Assembly (NCBI RefSeq): GCF_013055795.1
Contig: NZ_JABETO010000034.1
Coordinates: 1,639-63,588 of the forward strand
Direction: 5' to 3'
DNA length: 61,950 nt
Source of the DNA: Streptomyces sp. I05A-00742
Lineage (GTDB): Bacteria > Actinomycetota > Actinomycetes > Streptomycetales > Streptomycetaceae
The notes beneath the pieces were generated by a model, which saw nothing but the letters and a program-made list of their open reading frames with translations, did no database searches and was not told the origin of the DNA. The translations under genes were made by a program, and so were the position numbers. How positions within the stretch are numbered: the first letter of the stretch is position 1; the number at the start of each line of letters is the position of its first letter. Of the stretch, positions 41,879 through 50,801 are shown in pieces.

Positions 41879-42124
41879 ATGGAACGCGACAGCCAACTCG
41901 GGCTCTACCGGCTCGTCGCCGACCAACTCAAGGAAGCGCACCTCCGGGTGCGCACACTGCAAGTCCCGGAGGGCGTACGGATGGCGCTGTCCCGGAAGCT
42001 GCTGGCCATCACGGCCGTGGCGAAGCACGATCTCTCAGGCGCGGCAATGCGTCTGGACCGGCTGATGAAGGACCTCGACGAGGGCCGTTTCCCTTCAGAG
42101 CGCGGCACCGACGGAACTCCGTGA
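41879..42124 (+). CDS. small conserved protein of unknown function
   Basis: The 81-residue product is MERDSQLGLYRLVADQLKEA then LRVRTLQVPEGVRMALSRKL and MRLDRLMKDLDEGRFP: helical, charged and without cysteine or membrane segments. It lies between leuD and hup in other Streptomyces too, so it is probably a conserved gene. The function is unknown. The ATG at 41879 has no strong ribosome site. Confidence 0.65.
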   Translation: MERDSQLGLYRLVADQLKEAHLRVRTLQVPEGVRMALSRKLLAITAVAKHDLSGAAMRLDRLMKDLDEGRFPSERGTDGTP

Positions 42125-42207
42125 TGGGTCGGGTTCGTTGCGGCACAAGGGTGATTAGACCGTTTCGTGTTTGATTTGCGGTATATATCTGCCTAACGTG
42201 CGAAAAG

Positions 42208-42224
42208 GCTGGAACAATTCCAGC
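42208..42224. promoter_or_regulatory. perfect inverted repeat GCTGGAA-CAA-TTCCAGC before hup
   Basis: A 7-bp arm on each side of CAA sits 21 bases upstream of the hup start, within the probable leader, just after an AT-rich promoter-like stretch (TTTGATTTGCGGTATATATC, 42171-42190). It could be an operator or a leader hairpin. Confidence 0.45.
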
Positions 42225-42245
42225 AATGTCTCCGAAGGGGAAGAC

Positions 42246-42908
42246 GTGAACAAGGCGCAGCTCGTTGAAGCGATTGCCGACAAGCTCGGCGGCCGTCAGC
42301 AGGCCGCTGACGCTGTCGACGCGGTACTCGACGCGATCGTCCGTGCGGTTGTCGCCGGCGACCGGGTCTCGGTCACCGGTTTCGGCTCGTTCGAGAAGGT
42401 CGACCGCCCGGCCCGTTACGCCCGCAACCCGCAGACGGGCGAGCGCGTCCGGGTCAAGAAGACCTCGGTGCCCCGCTTCCGCGCGGGCCAGGGCTTCAAG
42501 GACCTGGTGAGCGGCTCGAAGAAGCTGCCGAAGGGCGGCGAGGTCGCGGTGAAGAAGGCGCCGAAGGGCAGCCTCTCCGGCGGCAAGACCACCACCAAGG
42601 CCGCCGCCAAGAAGGCCACCGCCAAGAAGACGGCCGCGAAGAAGGCGACCGCGAAGAAGGCGACGACCGCCACCAAGGCCACCGCGGCGAAGAAGACCAC
42701 CGCCAAGAAGACCACGGCGAAGAAGGCCACGACCGCCACCAAGGCGGCCGCGAAGAAGGCGACGACGGCGAAGAAGGCCACCGCCGCCAAGAAGGCCACG
42801 GCGAAGAAGACCGCGCCGGCGAAGAAGGCCACGGCGACCAAGGCTCCTGCGCGCAAGACCACGGCGCGCAAGACGACCGCCAAGAAGACCGCGGCCAAGA
42901 AGAAGTAA
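42246..42908 (+). CDS. hup: HU-family nucleoid protein with lysine-rich tail (HupS)
   Basis: The product has 220 residues from a GTG at 42246. Residues 1-93 form a complete HU domain: NKAQLVEAIADKLGGRQQAA, VSVTGFGSFEKVDRPARYAR with the DNA-intercalating arm RNPQTGERV, and FRAGQGFKDLV. The remaining part, about 125 residues, is a histone H1-like tail of A-K-K-[AT] repeats. This two-part form is the Streptomyces HupS, which compacts DNA in spores; the tail binds DNA without sequence preference and is a target for acetylation or modification in relatives. A terminator follows. Confidence 0.95.
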   Translation: MNKAQLVEAIADKLGGRQQAADAVDAVLDAIVRAVVAGDRVSVTGFGSFEKVDRPARYARNPQTGERVRVKKTSVPRFRAGQGFKDLVSGSKKLPKGGEVAVKKAPKGSLSGGKTTTKAAAKKATAKKTAAKKATAKKATTATKATAAKKTTAKKTTAKKATTATKAAAKKATTAKKATAAKKATAKKTAPAKKATATKAPARKTTARKTTAKKTAAKKK

Positions 42909-42934
42909 AAAACGCTGCGGACCGCGTCACGCGC

Positions 42935-42966
42935 CGGGCCGGGCTCCCTCCGGGGAGCCCGGCCCG
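42935..42966 (+). terminator. terminator of hup
   Basis: CGGGCCGGGCTCC at 42935-42947 pairs with GGAGCCCGGCCCG at 42954-42966, 26 bases after the hup stop. Confidence 0.8.
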
Positions 42967-43152
42967 CGGTGCGTCGACGGCGGGGGAGGGCCGAGAAGCC
43001 CGTTGCCCGGCCCCTGGAGGGCCGCGGACCCCTGGAGGCCCGGGAAGTGCCCGGGAGTTCGTACAAGCCTCTCAAAGCCCCTCAGGGCGCCCCGGGGGCA
43101 GCCCTTCAGGACATCCCGGGAACCAGAGGAAATCAGAGGGAAGCAGAGGAAA

Positions 43153-43377
43153 TCAGAGCGTCTGGAGCGTCACCAACGTCACCCGGCGCTCCTCCGGGCC
43201 GCCCGGAGCGCCCTCCGCGCCGCCCGCGTACTCGATCCGCACCCGCTGGCCGGGCCGCAACAGCCGCAGGCCGCCCGCGTCGAACGCCTCGGCGTCGAAC
43301 GGCACCGGGGTGCCGTCGTCGAGGAGAACGCTTCCGCAGCGGGTCTCGGGGTCGTAGGTGTACGCGGTGGCCTGCAT
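43153..43377 (-). CDS. small conserved protein, cold-shock-like beta barrel
   Basis: A 74-residue product begins MQATAYTYDPETRCGSVLLDDG and continues FDAEAFDAGGLRLLRPGQRV then RIEYAGG. The pattern (a Gly-x-Val turn after a hydrophobic strand, then an RPGQRVR strand) resembles OB-fold/cold-shock proteins. It is conserved next to cofC in Streptomyces; no function is assigned. It is 9 bases downstream of cofC on the same strand. Confidence 0.7.
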   Translation of the reverse strand: MQATAYTYDPETRCGSVLLDDGTPVPFDAEAFDAGGLRLLRPGQRVRIEYAGGAEGAPGGPEERRVTLVTLQTL

Positions 43378-43386
43378 AACGGCAGC

Positions 43387-44064
43387 CTAGTCCGTCCCCG
43401 GACCGCCACCGGCCCCCCGCGGCGGCCCGCAGACCGCCCAGGCACCGGCGACCGCGGCCGTGCGCGGCCCCACGCCCAGGGCCAGCGCCGCCCGCAAATC
43501 CGCGAGGGTGTCCACGTCCCGCCGTACGGAATCCACCCCGGCCAGTCCGATTTCCCGGGCCCCGGACGCTCGGTGCCGGGCGCGCGAGCGGCCCTCGAAC
43601 GCCGGCGCCAAAAGCATTCCGGGAGCCGCCGCCAGCAGCGTCGTCCCGATTCCGGCCGCGTCGGCGAGAAATGCGCGGGGGAATTCCGTCGCCGATTCGA
43701 GCACCCGCCCGAGTTCCCCGGGGCGCAGCGCGGGGAGATCCGCGTTCAGCGTCGCCACACCGGAATGCGGGCGGTGCGCCCGCACCGTCCGCGCCCCGTG
43801 CGCGAGGGCCGCGTTGAGGCCGCCGCCGCCCGGCGGTTCGGCCACCGTGCGGGCTCCGGCCGCCGCGAGCTCCGCCCCGGCCAGCGGGTCGTCGGTGACA
43901 ACCACCACATCCCGCACCGCTTCGCAGGCCAGCGCCGCGTCCACCGTGTCCAGCGCGAAGGCCAGTGCCAGCGCGGACCGCGGACCGGTCCCCACGGCCG
44001 CCGCGAGCCGGCTCTTGGCCCGGGCCAGCGGCTTCAGCGGCACCACCAGCGTCCAGACCACCAC
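43387..44064 (-). CDS. cofC: 2-phospho-L-lactate guanylyltransferase (F420 synthesis)
   Basis: The protein has 225 residues from the GTG at 44064 (GGAG 7 bases upstream). It is a nucleotidyltransferase with the CofC/FbiD pattern: LVVPLKPLARAKSRLAAAVG at the start, VVVVTDDPLAG, ATLNADLPALRPGELG (metal-binding aspartate) and GTTLLAAAPG. It activates 2-phospholactate or phosphoenolpyruvate with GTP for coenzyme F420 synthesis. The small cold-shock-like gene follows. The other F420 genes are outside the window. Confidence 0.85.
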   Translation of the reverse strand: MVVWTLVVPLKPLARAKSRLAAAVGTGPRSALALAFALDTVDAALACEAVRDVVVVTDDPLAGAELAAAGARTVAEPPGGGGLNAALAHGARTVRAHRPHSGVATLNADLPALRPGELGRVLESATEFPRAFLADAAGIGTTLLAAAPGMLLAPAFEGRSRARHRASGAREIGLAGVDSVRRDVDTLADLRAALALGVGPRTAAVAGAWAVCGPPRGAGGGPGTD

Positions 44065-44303
44065 AGCAGCTCTCCTCACCTTTCCCCGGCGTCCCCCGGT
44101 CCCGGTCCCATTGTTGCCCGCGCCCTCCGGGCGTCCGTCCCGGGCACCGCCACCGCCCGTCCGCCCTCTCCTGCCGCGTCCGGCGGACGGGCACGGGGTT
44201 ACGGTGTTCTCGACAGACCGGGTACCTGGCGCCACACTTGTCCGGCCCCCGGGTGAGCAACAGACCCGCGGAAGCTTCCAGGTCCCAAGAGAAGGGTGTA
44301 CGG

Positions 44304-45062
44304 GTGTCCCGCCACAGAATCGGCTTCTGGTACCGCTTTACGGCGGTGTTGGCAAAACCGCCGCTCGTGATTCTGTTCAAGCGGGAGTGGCGCGGAATGG
44401 AGCACATCCCCGCCGACGGCGGCTTTATCACCGCCATCAACCACAACTCGTACCTGGACCCGCTGTCCTACGCCCACTTCCAGTACAACACCGGGCGCGT
44501 CCCCCGCTTCCTGGCCAAGGCCGGCCTCTTCCGCAACGGCTTCGTCGGCACCCTGCTGCGCGGCACCGGGCAGATCCCCGTCTACCGCGAGAGCACCGAC
44601 GCGGCCAACGCCTTCCGGGCCGCCGTCGACGCCATCAACAGGGGCGAGTGCGTGGCCTTCTACCCCGAGGGCACCCTGACCCGCGACCCCGAGCTGTGGC
44701 CCATGGAGGGCAAGACGGGCGCCGCCCGCGTCGCCCTGCTCACCCGGGCGCCCGTCGTCCCGGTCGCCCAGTGGGGCGCCCACGAGGCCATGCCGCCGTA
44801 CGCCAGGGAGAAGAAGCTGCGGCTCCTCCCGCGCAAGACGCTCCGGGTGATGGCGGGCCCGCCCGTGGACCTCTCGGAGTACCACGGCAAGGAGCCCACC
44901 GCCGAGGTGCTGCGCGCGGTCACCGACAAGATCATGGCCGCGATCACCGAACTCCTCGCGGAGCTCCGGGACGAGCCGGCCCCCGCCGAGCCGTACAACC
45001 TCAAGAAGGCCCGCGCGGCCGCCCGCCGCGAGGCCGGGTCTTCCCGGGAGGACAGCAAGTGA
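44304..45062 (+). CDS. plsC: 1-acyl-sn-glycerol-3-phosphate acyltransferase
   Basis: The product has 252 residues from a GTG at 44304 behind GAAGGG. The acyltransferase motif I is NHNSYLDP (H-x4-D). Motif II includes GTGQIPVYRES, motif III is CVAFYPEGTLTRDP, and motif IV is APVVPVAQWGAH. It acylates lysophosphatidate at the membrane in phospholipid synthesis. Its stop overlaps the gpsA start by 4 bases (GTGA). gpsA makes the glycerol 3-phosphate used in the same pathway, so the overlap joins two consecutive steps. Confidence 0.92.
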   Translation: MSRHRIGFWYRFTAVLAKPPLVILFKREWRGMEHIPADGGFITAINHNSYLDPLSYAHFQYNTGRVPRFLAKAGLFRNGFVGTLLRGTGQIPVYRESTDAANAFRAAVDAINRGECVAFYPEGTLTRDPELWPMEGKTGAARVALLTRAPVVPVAQWGAHEAMPPYAREKKLRLLPRKTLRVMAGPPVDLSEYHGKEPTAEVLRAVTDKIMAAITELLAELRDEPAPAEPYNLKKARAAARREAGSSREDSK

Positions 45063-46057
45063 CGCGCTGCGCCGTCTTCGGCACCGGATCCTGGGGCACC
45101 GCCTTCGCGATGATCCTCGCGGACGCCGGCTGCGACGTGACGATGTGGGGCCGCCGCGCCGCCGTCGTGGACGCCATCAACAAGGGCGCCAACCCGGACT
45201 ACTTCCCCGGCGTCGAGCTGCCCTCCCGCGTACGGGCCACCACCGACCCCGCCGAGGCCGCCGCCGGGGCCGCGTTCACCGTCCTGGCCGTGCCCTCCCA
45301 GACGCTCCGCGGCAACCTCGCCGGATGGACGCCCCTGCTGGCCGACGGCACCGTGCTGGTCTCCCTGATGAAGGGGATCGAACTGGGCACGGCCAAGCGG
45401 ATGAGCGAGGCGATCGAGGAGGTCGCCGGGGTCTCCCCGGACCGGGTCGCCGTCCTCACCGGCCCCAACCTGGCCAAGGAGATCGCCGCCCGGCAGCCCG
45501 CCGCCGCCGTCGTCGCCTGCCGCGACGAGGACGTCGCCAAGCGCCTCCAGGCCGCCTGCCACACCACGTACTTCCGCCCGTACACCAACACCGACGTCGT
45601 CGGCTGCGAGCTCGGCGGCGCCGTCAAGAACGTCATCGCGCTCGCGGTGGGCATCGCCGACGGCATGGGCCTGGGCGACAACGCCAAGGCGTCCCTCATC
45701 ACCCGCGGACTGGCCGAGACCACCCGGCTGGGGCTGGCGATGGGCGCCGACGCGCACACCTTCGCCGGGCTGGCGGGCATGGGCGACCTCGTCGCCACCT
45801 GCTCGTCCCCGCTCTCCCGCAACAACACCTTCGGCCACAACCTCGGCCGCGGGATGAGCCTCGCCGAGACCATCGCCGTCACCAGGCAGACGGCGGAGGG
45901 CGTCAAGTCCTGCGAGTCGGTGCTCGATCTGGCCCGGAGGCACCATGTCGACATGCCGATCACGGAGACGGTCGTGGGCATCGTCCACGAGGGCAAGCCG
46001 CCCATGGTCGCCCTCAAGGAACTCATGGCACGCAGCGCCAAGGCGGAGCGGCACTGA
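45059..46057 (+). CDS. gpsA: glycerol-3-phosphate dehydrogenase [NAD(P)+]
   Basis: The protein has 332 residues. The Rossmann motif is CAVFGTGSWGTAFAMILADAG at the very N-terminus (first 22 residues, given in part). Catalytic and substrate regions are LTGPNLAKEIAARQPAA, CELGGAVKNVIALAVGIADG with the essential lysine, and FAGLAGMGDLVATC. It reduces dihydroxyacetone phosphate to glycerol 3-phosphate for phospholipids. It is translationally coupled to plsC, and ddlA follows 34 bases later. Confidence 0.96.
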   Translation: MTRCAVFGTGSWGTAFAMILADAGCDVTMWGRRAAVVDAINKGANPDYFPGVELPSRVRATTDPAEAAAGAAFTVLAVPSQTLRGNLAGWTPLLADGTVLVSLMKGIELGTAKRMSEAIEEVAGVSPDRVAVLTGPNLAKEIAARQPAAAVVACRDEDVAKRLQAACHTTYFRPYTNTDVVGCELGGAVKNVIALAVGIADGMGLGDNAKASLITRGLAETTRLGLAMGADAHTFAGLAGMGDLVATCSSPLSRNNTFGHNLGRGMSLAETIAVTRQTAEGVKSCESVLDLARRHHVDMPITETVVGIVHEGKPPMVALKELMARSAKAERH

Positions 46058-46091
46058 GACCCGCGGTACCACCAGGTAGTCTCAACGCGAT

Positions 46092-47240
46092 ATGAGCAGC
46101 GAGAACCCCATCCAGAGCCCTGGCCGCAAGCCGCGCGTAGCGGTCGTCTTCGGCGGCCGCAGTTCCGAGCACGCGATCTCCGTGGTCACCGCCGGCGCGG
46201 TGCTGCGCGCCATCGACCGCACCAAGTACGACGTGCTGCCGATCGGCATTGCACAGGACGGCCGTTGGGCGCTGACCGCGGACGACCCCGAGCGCATGGC
46301 CATCACCGACCGTGCGCTGCCGAGCGTCGACCAGCTCGCCGAATCGTCCGACGGCGAGGTCGTGCTGCCCGTCGCCCCGGCCAACCGCGAGGTCGTGTAC
46401 ACCGAGCCCGGCGCCGTTCCCAAGGCGCTCGGCGAGGTCGACGTCGTCTTCCCGATGCTGCACGGCCCCTACGGGGAGGACGGCACCCTCCAGGGCATGC
46501 TCGACCTGGCCGGGATCCCCTACGTGGGCGCCGGTGTGCTCGCCTCGGCCGTCGGCCAGGACAAGGAGTACATGAAGCGGATCTTCCTCTCCTACGGGCT
46601 GGCCGTCGGCCCGTACGAGGTGATCCGTCCCCGCGAGTGGCGGAACGACCCCGTCGCCGCCCGCCGGAAGATCGTCGACTTCGCCGACGAGCACGGCTGG
46701 CCGCTCTTCGTGAAGCCCGCCCGCGCCGGCTCGTCCATCGGCATCACCAAGGTCGACGACGTCTCCGGCCTGGACGAGGCCATCGCCGAGGCCCAGCGCC
46801 ACGACCCCAAGATCCTCGTCGAGGCGCTGCTGCGCGGCCGGGAGATCGAGTGCGGCGTCCTGGAGTTCGAGGACGGCCCGCGCGCCAGCGTGCCCGCCGA
46901 GATCCCGCCGGTGGAGTCCCACGGCTTCTACGACTTCGAGGCCAAGTACATCGACTCCGCCTCCGGCATCGTCCCCGCGCCGCTGACCGAGGACGAGACC
47001 CGCCGGGTCCAGCAGCTGGCCGTCCAGGCGTTCGACGCCGCCTCCTGCGAGGGCCTGGTGCGCGCGGACTTCTTCCTCACCGAGGACGGCGAGTTCGTCA
47101 TCAACGAGATCAACACCATGCCCGGCTTCACGCCCATCTCCATGTACCCGCGGATGTGGCAGGAGTCCGGCGTCGACTACCCGGAGCTGGTGGACCGGCT
47201 GATCCAGGCGGCGCTGCGCCGCCCGACCGGCCTGCGCTAG
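46092..47240 (+). CDS. ddlA: D-alanine--D-alanine ligase
   Basis: The protein has 382 residues and is an ATP-grasp enzyme. The N-terminal domain shows VAVVFGGRSSEHAISVVTAG; the central domain shows MLHGPYGEDGTLQGMLDLAG and VKPARAGSSIGITKV; the C-terminal metal site is FVINEINTMPGFTPISMYP. It makes the D-Ala-D-Ala dipeptide for peptidoglycan. It shares the last 4 bases with the convergent DUF3515 gene. Confidence 0.96.
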   Translation: MSSENPIQSPGRKPRVAVVFGGRSSEHAISVVTAGAVLRAIDRTKYDVLPIGIAQDGRWALTADDPERMAITDRALPSVDQLAESSDGEVVLPVAPANREVVYTEPGAVPKALGEVDVVFPMLHGPYGEDGTLQGMLDLAGIPYVGAGVLASAVGQDKEYMKRIFLSYGLAVGPYEVIRPREWRNDPVAARRKIVDFADEHGWPLFVKPARAGSSIGITKVDDVSGLDEAIAEAQRHDPKILVEALLRGREIECGVLEFEDGPRASVPAEIPPVESHGFYDFEAKYIDSASGIVPAPLTEDETRRVQQLAVQAFDAASCEGLVRADFFLTEDGEFVINEINTMPGFTPISMYPRMWQESGVDYPELVDRLIQAALRRPTGLR

Positions 47241-47818
47241 GACCCCGTCGCGTCCGGGGAACCCGTCGCGTCCGGGGCGGCGGAACCACCGGTGCCGTCC
47301 GGGACGTCGTCGGAGTCGTCCGCGGGGATCGCCTTCCTGACGGCGGCGGCGAGATCGATCAGCGCGCTCATGTCGCCGCTGTCACCGACGGTCTTCCCCG
47401 GCAGCGTGACCTCGACGTACGCCGGACGCAGGGGAGTGGTGCAGCGGATGGAGCCGTCGGGCAGCTTCTCGGGGGCCCACTTCACCCCGTCGATCTCCAC
47501 CGACTGCGTCGCGACGTCGTTGAAGATCTGCGGACGCGGCACCCCGCAGCGCAGGGTGATCCACGGGTCGTCGCCCCAGGCGGCGGTGAAGTCCGAGGCG
47601 GGATCGGTGGCGCGGCGCTTCAGCCCGCCCACCGTGTCGGGCAACTCCTTGTGCAGCGCCCGGCAGAGCCCGGCCTGCCGTGCGGAGGGGGTGGGCACCG
47701 CCGGGCCCGGTGCGCCGTCCGCCGCCGAGCAGGCGACGGCCGAGCACAGCAGGGCCGCGACGGGCAGAGCGATCAGCCGGCGCGTACGGGTGGGACGTGT
47801 GGGGTGGACGGTGCTCAC
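47237..47818 (-). CDS. DUF3515 membrane-anchored protein
   Basis: The protein has 193 residues with an N-terminal signal/anchor (RRLIALPVAALLCSAVACSA) ending in a lipobox-like AVAC, so it is a probable lipoprotein. The DUF3515 part follows: LCRALHKELPDTVGGLKRRA, PWITLRCGVPRP, WAPEKLPDGSIRCTTPLRP. A short repeat of D-A-T-G-S closes it. The family is actinobacterial, next to ddl and thiL, and of unknown role. It is convergent with ddlA. Confidence 0.85.
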   Translation of the reverse strand: MSTVHPTRPTRTRRLIALPVAALLCSAVACSAADGAPGPAVPTPSARQAGLCRALHKELPDTVGGLKRRATDPASDFTAAWGDDPWITLRCGVPRPQIFNDVATQSVEIDGVKWAPEKLPDGSIRCTTPLRPAYVEVTLPGKTVGDSGDMSALIDLAAAVRKAIPADDSDDVPDGTGGSAAPDATGSPDATGS

Positions 47819-47837
47819 CGGCCGAGCATACGAGGGG

Positions 47838-48071
47838 CTACAGATGGACGACCGGGCAGGTCAGGGTCCGGGTGATGCCCTCCACCTGCTGGACCTTGGC
47901 GACCACCATGCGGCCCAGCGCGTCCACGGTGTCGGCCTGGGCGCGGACGATGACGTCGTAGGGACCCGTCACGTCCTCGGCCTGGATCACGCCGTTGATC
48001 TTCGAGATGACTTCGGCCACGGTCGACGCCTTGCCGACCTCGGTCTGGATCAGGATGTACGCCTGTACCAC
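47838..48071 (-). CDS. stand-alone Lrp/AsnC ligand-binding (RAM) domain protein
   Basis: The 77-residue protein starts at the GTG at 48071. It consists only of the RAM/AsnC effector-binding fold: VQAYILIQTEVGKASTVAEV, NGVIQAEDVTGPYDVIVRAQ, ALGRMVVAKVQQVEGITRTL. It has no DNA-binding domain. Such proteins form beta-sandwich oligomers that bind amino acids and may modulate full-length Lrp-type regulators. It is conserved between the DUF3515 gene and thiL. Confidence 0.9.
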   Translation of the reverse strand: MVQAYILIQTEVGKASTVAEVISKINGVIQAEDVTGPYDVIVRAQADTVDALGRMVVAKVQQVEGITRTLTCPVVHL

Positions 48072-48226
48072 GGAACCTCCAGGGCGGCTTCGAGGATCAT
48101 GTGGGGAGAAGAGACGCCACCGTACCGCGCCGCCGCACGGCACGGGGAGACCTGCGCCGCCTGCGCGGCGCGCGGTTCCTCGGGAACCGCGAGATCACAG
48201 CACCGGATACTCCGAGGAGGAGCGCA

Positions 48227-49213
48227 GTGAAAGGCACCGTCGGCGAGTTGGGGGAGTTCGGCCTCATCAGAGAGCTGACGTCCCGGCTCACCACCACCCC
48301 GGCCGTCCGGCTCGGGCCGGGCGACGACGCCGCGGTGGTCGCAGCGCCCGACCGGAGGGTCGTGGCCAGCACGGACGTGCTCCTGGAGGGCCGGCACTTC
48401 CGCCGCGACTGGTCCACCGCCTACGACGTGGGGCGCAAGGCCGCCGCCCAGAACCTCGCCGACATCGCCGCCATGGGCGCGGTCCCGACCGCGGTGCTGC
48501 TCGCCCTCGTGGTCCCGGCCGAACTCCCCGCCACCTGGCCCGTCGAGCTGATGGACGGAATCCGTGACGAGTGCCAGGTCGCCGGCGCGGCCGTGGTCGG
48601 CGGGGACGTGGTGCGCGGCGAGACGATCACCGTCGCCATCACGGCCCTCGGCGACCTGCGCAACCACGAACCCGTCACCCGCTCCGGCGCCCAGCCGGGC
48701 GACGTGGTCGCGGTCACCGGCTGGCTCGGCTGGTCCGCGGCCGGACTCGCCGTCCTCTCCCGGGGCTTCCGCTCCCCCCGCGCCTTCGTCGAGGCGCACC
48801 GCCGCCCCGAACCCCCGTACCACGCCGGGCCCGCCGCCGCCTCGCTCGGCGCCACGTCGATGACGGACGTCAGCGACGGGCTGATCGCCGACCTCGGGCA
48901 TATCGCCGAGGCCAGCAAGGTGCGGATCGACCTGCGCACGGCGGCGATCGACGTCCCGACGCAGATGTCCGACATCGGGCAGGCCGTCGGCGTCGACCCG
49001 TTGCAGTGGGTGCTCACCGGCGGCGAGGACCACGCCATCGTCGCCACCTTCCCGCCGGACGTGAAGCTCCCCGCCCGCTGGAAGGTCATCGGCGAGGTCG
49101 TCAACCCGTCCGCCCTGCCGCAGGTCACCGTGGACGGCGCCCCCTGGGAGCGGGCCGGCGGCTGGGACCACTTCGACGACGAGGACCTGCCGGAGCCCGA
49201 GGACCAGGACTGA
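48227..49213 (+). CDS. thiL: thiamine-monophosphate kinase
   Basis: The protein has 328 residues from a GTG at 48227 behind GAGGAGGAGCG. It belongs to the PurM/ThiL fold: GELGEFGLIRELTSRL, RLGPGDDAAVV (metal site), STDVLLEGRHFRRDWS, AAQNLADIAAMGAVPTAVLL and TSMTDVSDGLIADLGH. It converts thiamine phosphate to thiamine diphosphate. thiD lies 43 bases downstream and acts in the same pathway. Confidence 0.95.
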   Translation: MKGTVGELGEFGLIRELTSRLTTTPAVRLGPGDDAAVVAAPDRRVVASTDVLLEGRHFRRDWSTAYDVGRKAAAQNLADIAAMGAVPTAVLLALVVPAELPATWPVELMDGIRDECQVAGAAVVGGDVVRGETITVAITALGDLRNHEPVTRSGAQPGDVVAVTGWLGWSAAGLAVLSRGFRSPRAFVEAHRRPEPPYHAGPAAASLGATSMTDVSDGLIADLGHIAEASKVRIDLRTAAIDVPTQMSDIGQAVGVDPLQWVLTGGEDHAIVATFPPDVKLPARWKVIGEVVNPSALPQVTVDGAPWERAGGWDHFDDEDLPEPEDQD

Positions 49214-49256
49214 CCGTGTTTTTCCGGGGATCCGGCCGGGGTTCTAGATTGGGCCC

Positions 49257-50048
49257 ATGCCGATACCCCCACGCGTCCTGACCGTCGCCGGCTCCGACTC
49301 CGGCGGCGGCGCGGGCATCCAGGCCGACCTGAAGACCATGCTGGCCCTCGGCGTGCACGGCATGAGCGTGCTCACCGCCGTCACCGCCCAGAACTCCCGA
49401 GGCGTGCAGGGCGCCTGGCCGCTGCCCCGCGAGGCGGTGCGGGCCCAGTTCCGCAGCGTCGTCGACGACATCGGCGTCCAGGCGGTCAAGACCGGCATGC
49501 TCGCCTCCGCCGACCTGGTCGGGACCGTGGCCGAGTTGCTGACCGGCGTCGACGCCCCCGTAGTCGTCGACCCCGTCGGCATCTCCAAACACGGCGACCC
49601 CCTCCTCCCCACTTCCGCCCTCGACACCCTCCGCCTCAAACTCCTCCCCCTCGCCACCGTCGCCACCCCCAACCTCGACGAGACCGCCTGGCTCACCGGC
49701 GTCCGCGTGACCACCGAGGACGATCTGCGGCGTGCCGCCGACGCTGTGCTGGCGCTCGGGCCGCGCTGGGTTCTGATCAAGGGCGGCCATCTGCCCGGTG
49801 ACGCGGTCGATCTGCTCACGGACGGCACCGAAGCCCATTGGCTGCGGGCGCCGCGTCATGACAACCGGCATACGCACGGGACGGGGTGCACGCTCGCGAG
49901 CGCGATCGCGTCCGGGCTCGCGAAGGGGTGTTCCGTCCCGGAGGCTGTGGCCGTGGCGAAGGAGTATGTGACCGGGGCGATCGCGGCGGGGTTCGCGTTG
50001 GGGGAGGGGATCGGGCCGGTGGATCATGGGTGGGCGTTGGGGCGGTGA
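49257..50048 (+). CDS. thiD: hydroxymethylpyrimidine (phosphate) kinase
   Basis: The protein has 263 residues of the ribokinase-like ThiD family: VAGSDSGGGAGIQADLKTML at the start, TGMLASADLVGTVAELLTG, VVDPVGISKHGDPLL, and the anion-hole/base region HTHGTGCTLASAIASGLAKG. It phosphorylates HMP and HMP-P for thiamine synthesis. Third-position GC falls toward the 3' end. It is convergent with rpmB, with repeat copy 4 in between. Confidence 0.94.
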   Translation: MPIPPRVLTVAGSDSGGGAGIQADLKTMLALGVHGMSVLTAVTAQNSRGVQGAWPLPREAVRAQFRSVVDDIGVQAVKTGMLASADLVGTVAELLTGVDAPVVVDPVGISKHGDPLLPTSALDTLRLKLLPLATVATPNLDETAWLTGVRVTTEDDLRRAADAVLALGPRWVLIKGGHLPGDAVDLLTDGTEAHWLRAPRHDNRHTHGTGCTLASAIASGLAKGCSVPEAVAVAKEYVTGAIAAGFALGEGIGPVDHGWALGR

Positions 50049-50060
50049 GCGCCTGCGGCG

Positions 50061-50266
50061 GGCTGTGCCCCGGTCCCGCCCTTTCACCGTTTCTTGCGGG
50101 GGCGAGCCCCCGCACCCCCGGAGCGCGCCTGCGGCGCGCGTCCTCAAACGCCGGACGGGCTATTCAGCCCGTCCGGCGTTTGAGGACAACCGCGCGGAGC
50201 GCGGTTTCAAGGGGGTGCGGGGCCCTCCCCGCAGAAACGGTGAAAGGGCGGGACCGGGGCACAGCC
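50061..50266. repeat. long palindromic intergenic element, copy 4 (both arms)
   Basis: The core at 50140-50187 is of the AAACG type. Outer arms GGCTGTGCCCCGGTCCCGCC and its complement close at 50266. Left inner stem GCGCGCCTGCGGCGCGC and right inner stem AACCGCGCGGAGCGCGGTT differ in sequence, although the outer and core stems match. It lies between convergent thiD and rpmB. Confidence 0.9.
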
Positions 50267-50270
50267 AAAA

Positions 50271-50293
50271 GCCGACCCCCACAGGGGGCCGGC
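50271..50293 (-). terminator. terminator of rpmB
   Basis: GCCGACCCCC at 50271-50280 pairs with GGGGGCCGGC at 50284-50293 around ACA. On the minus strand the stem is followed by TTTT (50267-50270), as expected for rpmB transcripts. Confidence 0.75.
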
Positions 50294-50332
50294 CTTCAGC
50301 AACCGGAAAGGGCTGCGCGTGGCGCGAAGCCG

Positions 50333-50518
50333 CTAGCGCGAGACCTTGCCGGCCTTGATGCACGAGGTGCAGACGTTGAGCCGCTTCGGCGTCGCCCCGA
50401 CCTTCGCACGCACCCGCTGGATGTTGGGGTTCCAACGGCGGGAGGTACGGCGGTGCGAGTGCGAGATGTTGTTGCCGAAGCCCGGCCCCTTGCCGCAGAC
50501 GTCGCAGTTGGCAGCCAC
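50333..50518 (-). CDS. rpmB: 50S ribosomal protein L28
   Basis: The product has 61 residues: MAANCDVCGKGPGFGNNISH, SHRRTSRRWNPNIQRVRA, then TPKRLNVCTSCIKAGKVSR. It keeps the zinc-ribbon cysteines C5, C8, C51 and C54, so it is the C+ (zinc-containing) form rather than the zinc-independent paralogue. The ATG at 50518 is preceded by GAGTAACC. It is divergent from the DAK2 gene. Confidence 0.96.
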   Translation of the reverse strand: MAANCDVCGKGPGFGNNISHSHRRTSRRWNPNIQRVRAKVGATPKRLNVCTSCIKAGKVSR

Positions 50519-50801
50519 GGGTTACTCCAAAGACGGGTCACCCTCGCTCACGCGAGGACGACAGGCACGTACGGTGAATCCCTGCGCGCCGAGATCTCTG
50601 GAGAGTGACCGGCAGTGTCAGGGGGATGGCCTGACTCTCATCAGGCAACCGGAGCAGCATACAACGACCGCTCCAGGACAACGAAACTACCATGACCGGC
50701 CCGTATCCCGCCCGGGCGGCCCTTCCGGACGCCCGGCGCGACTACTGTGCCCCCATCGCCCCGACATCGCCCCCGCCCAGGACCCCGAGGAGGAACGCAA
50801 G

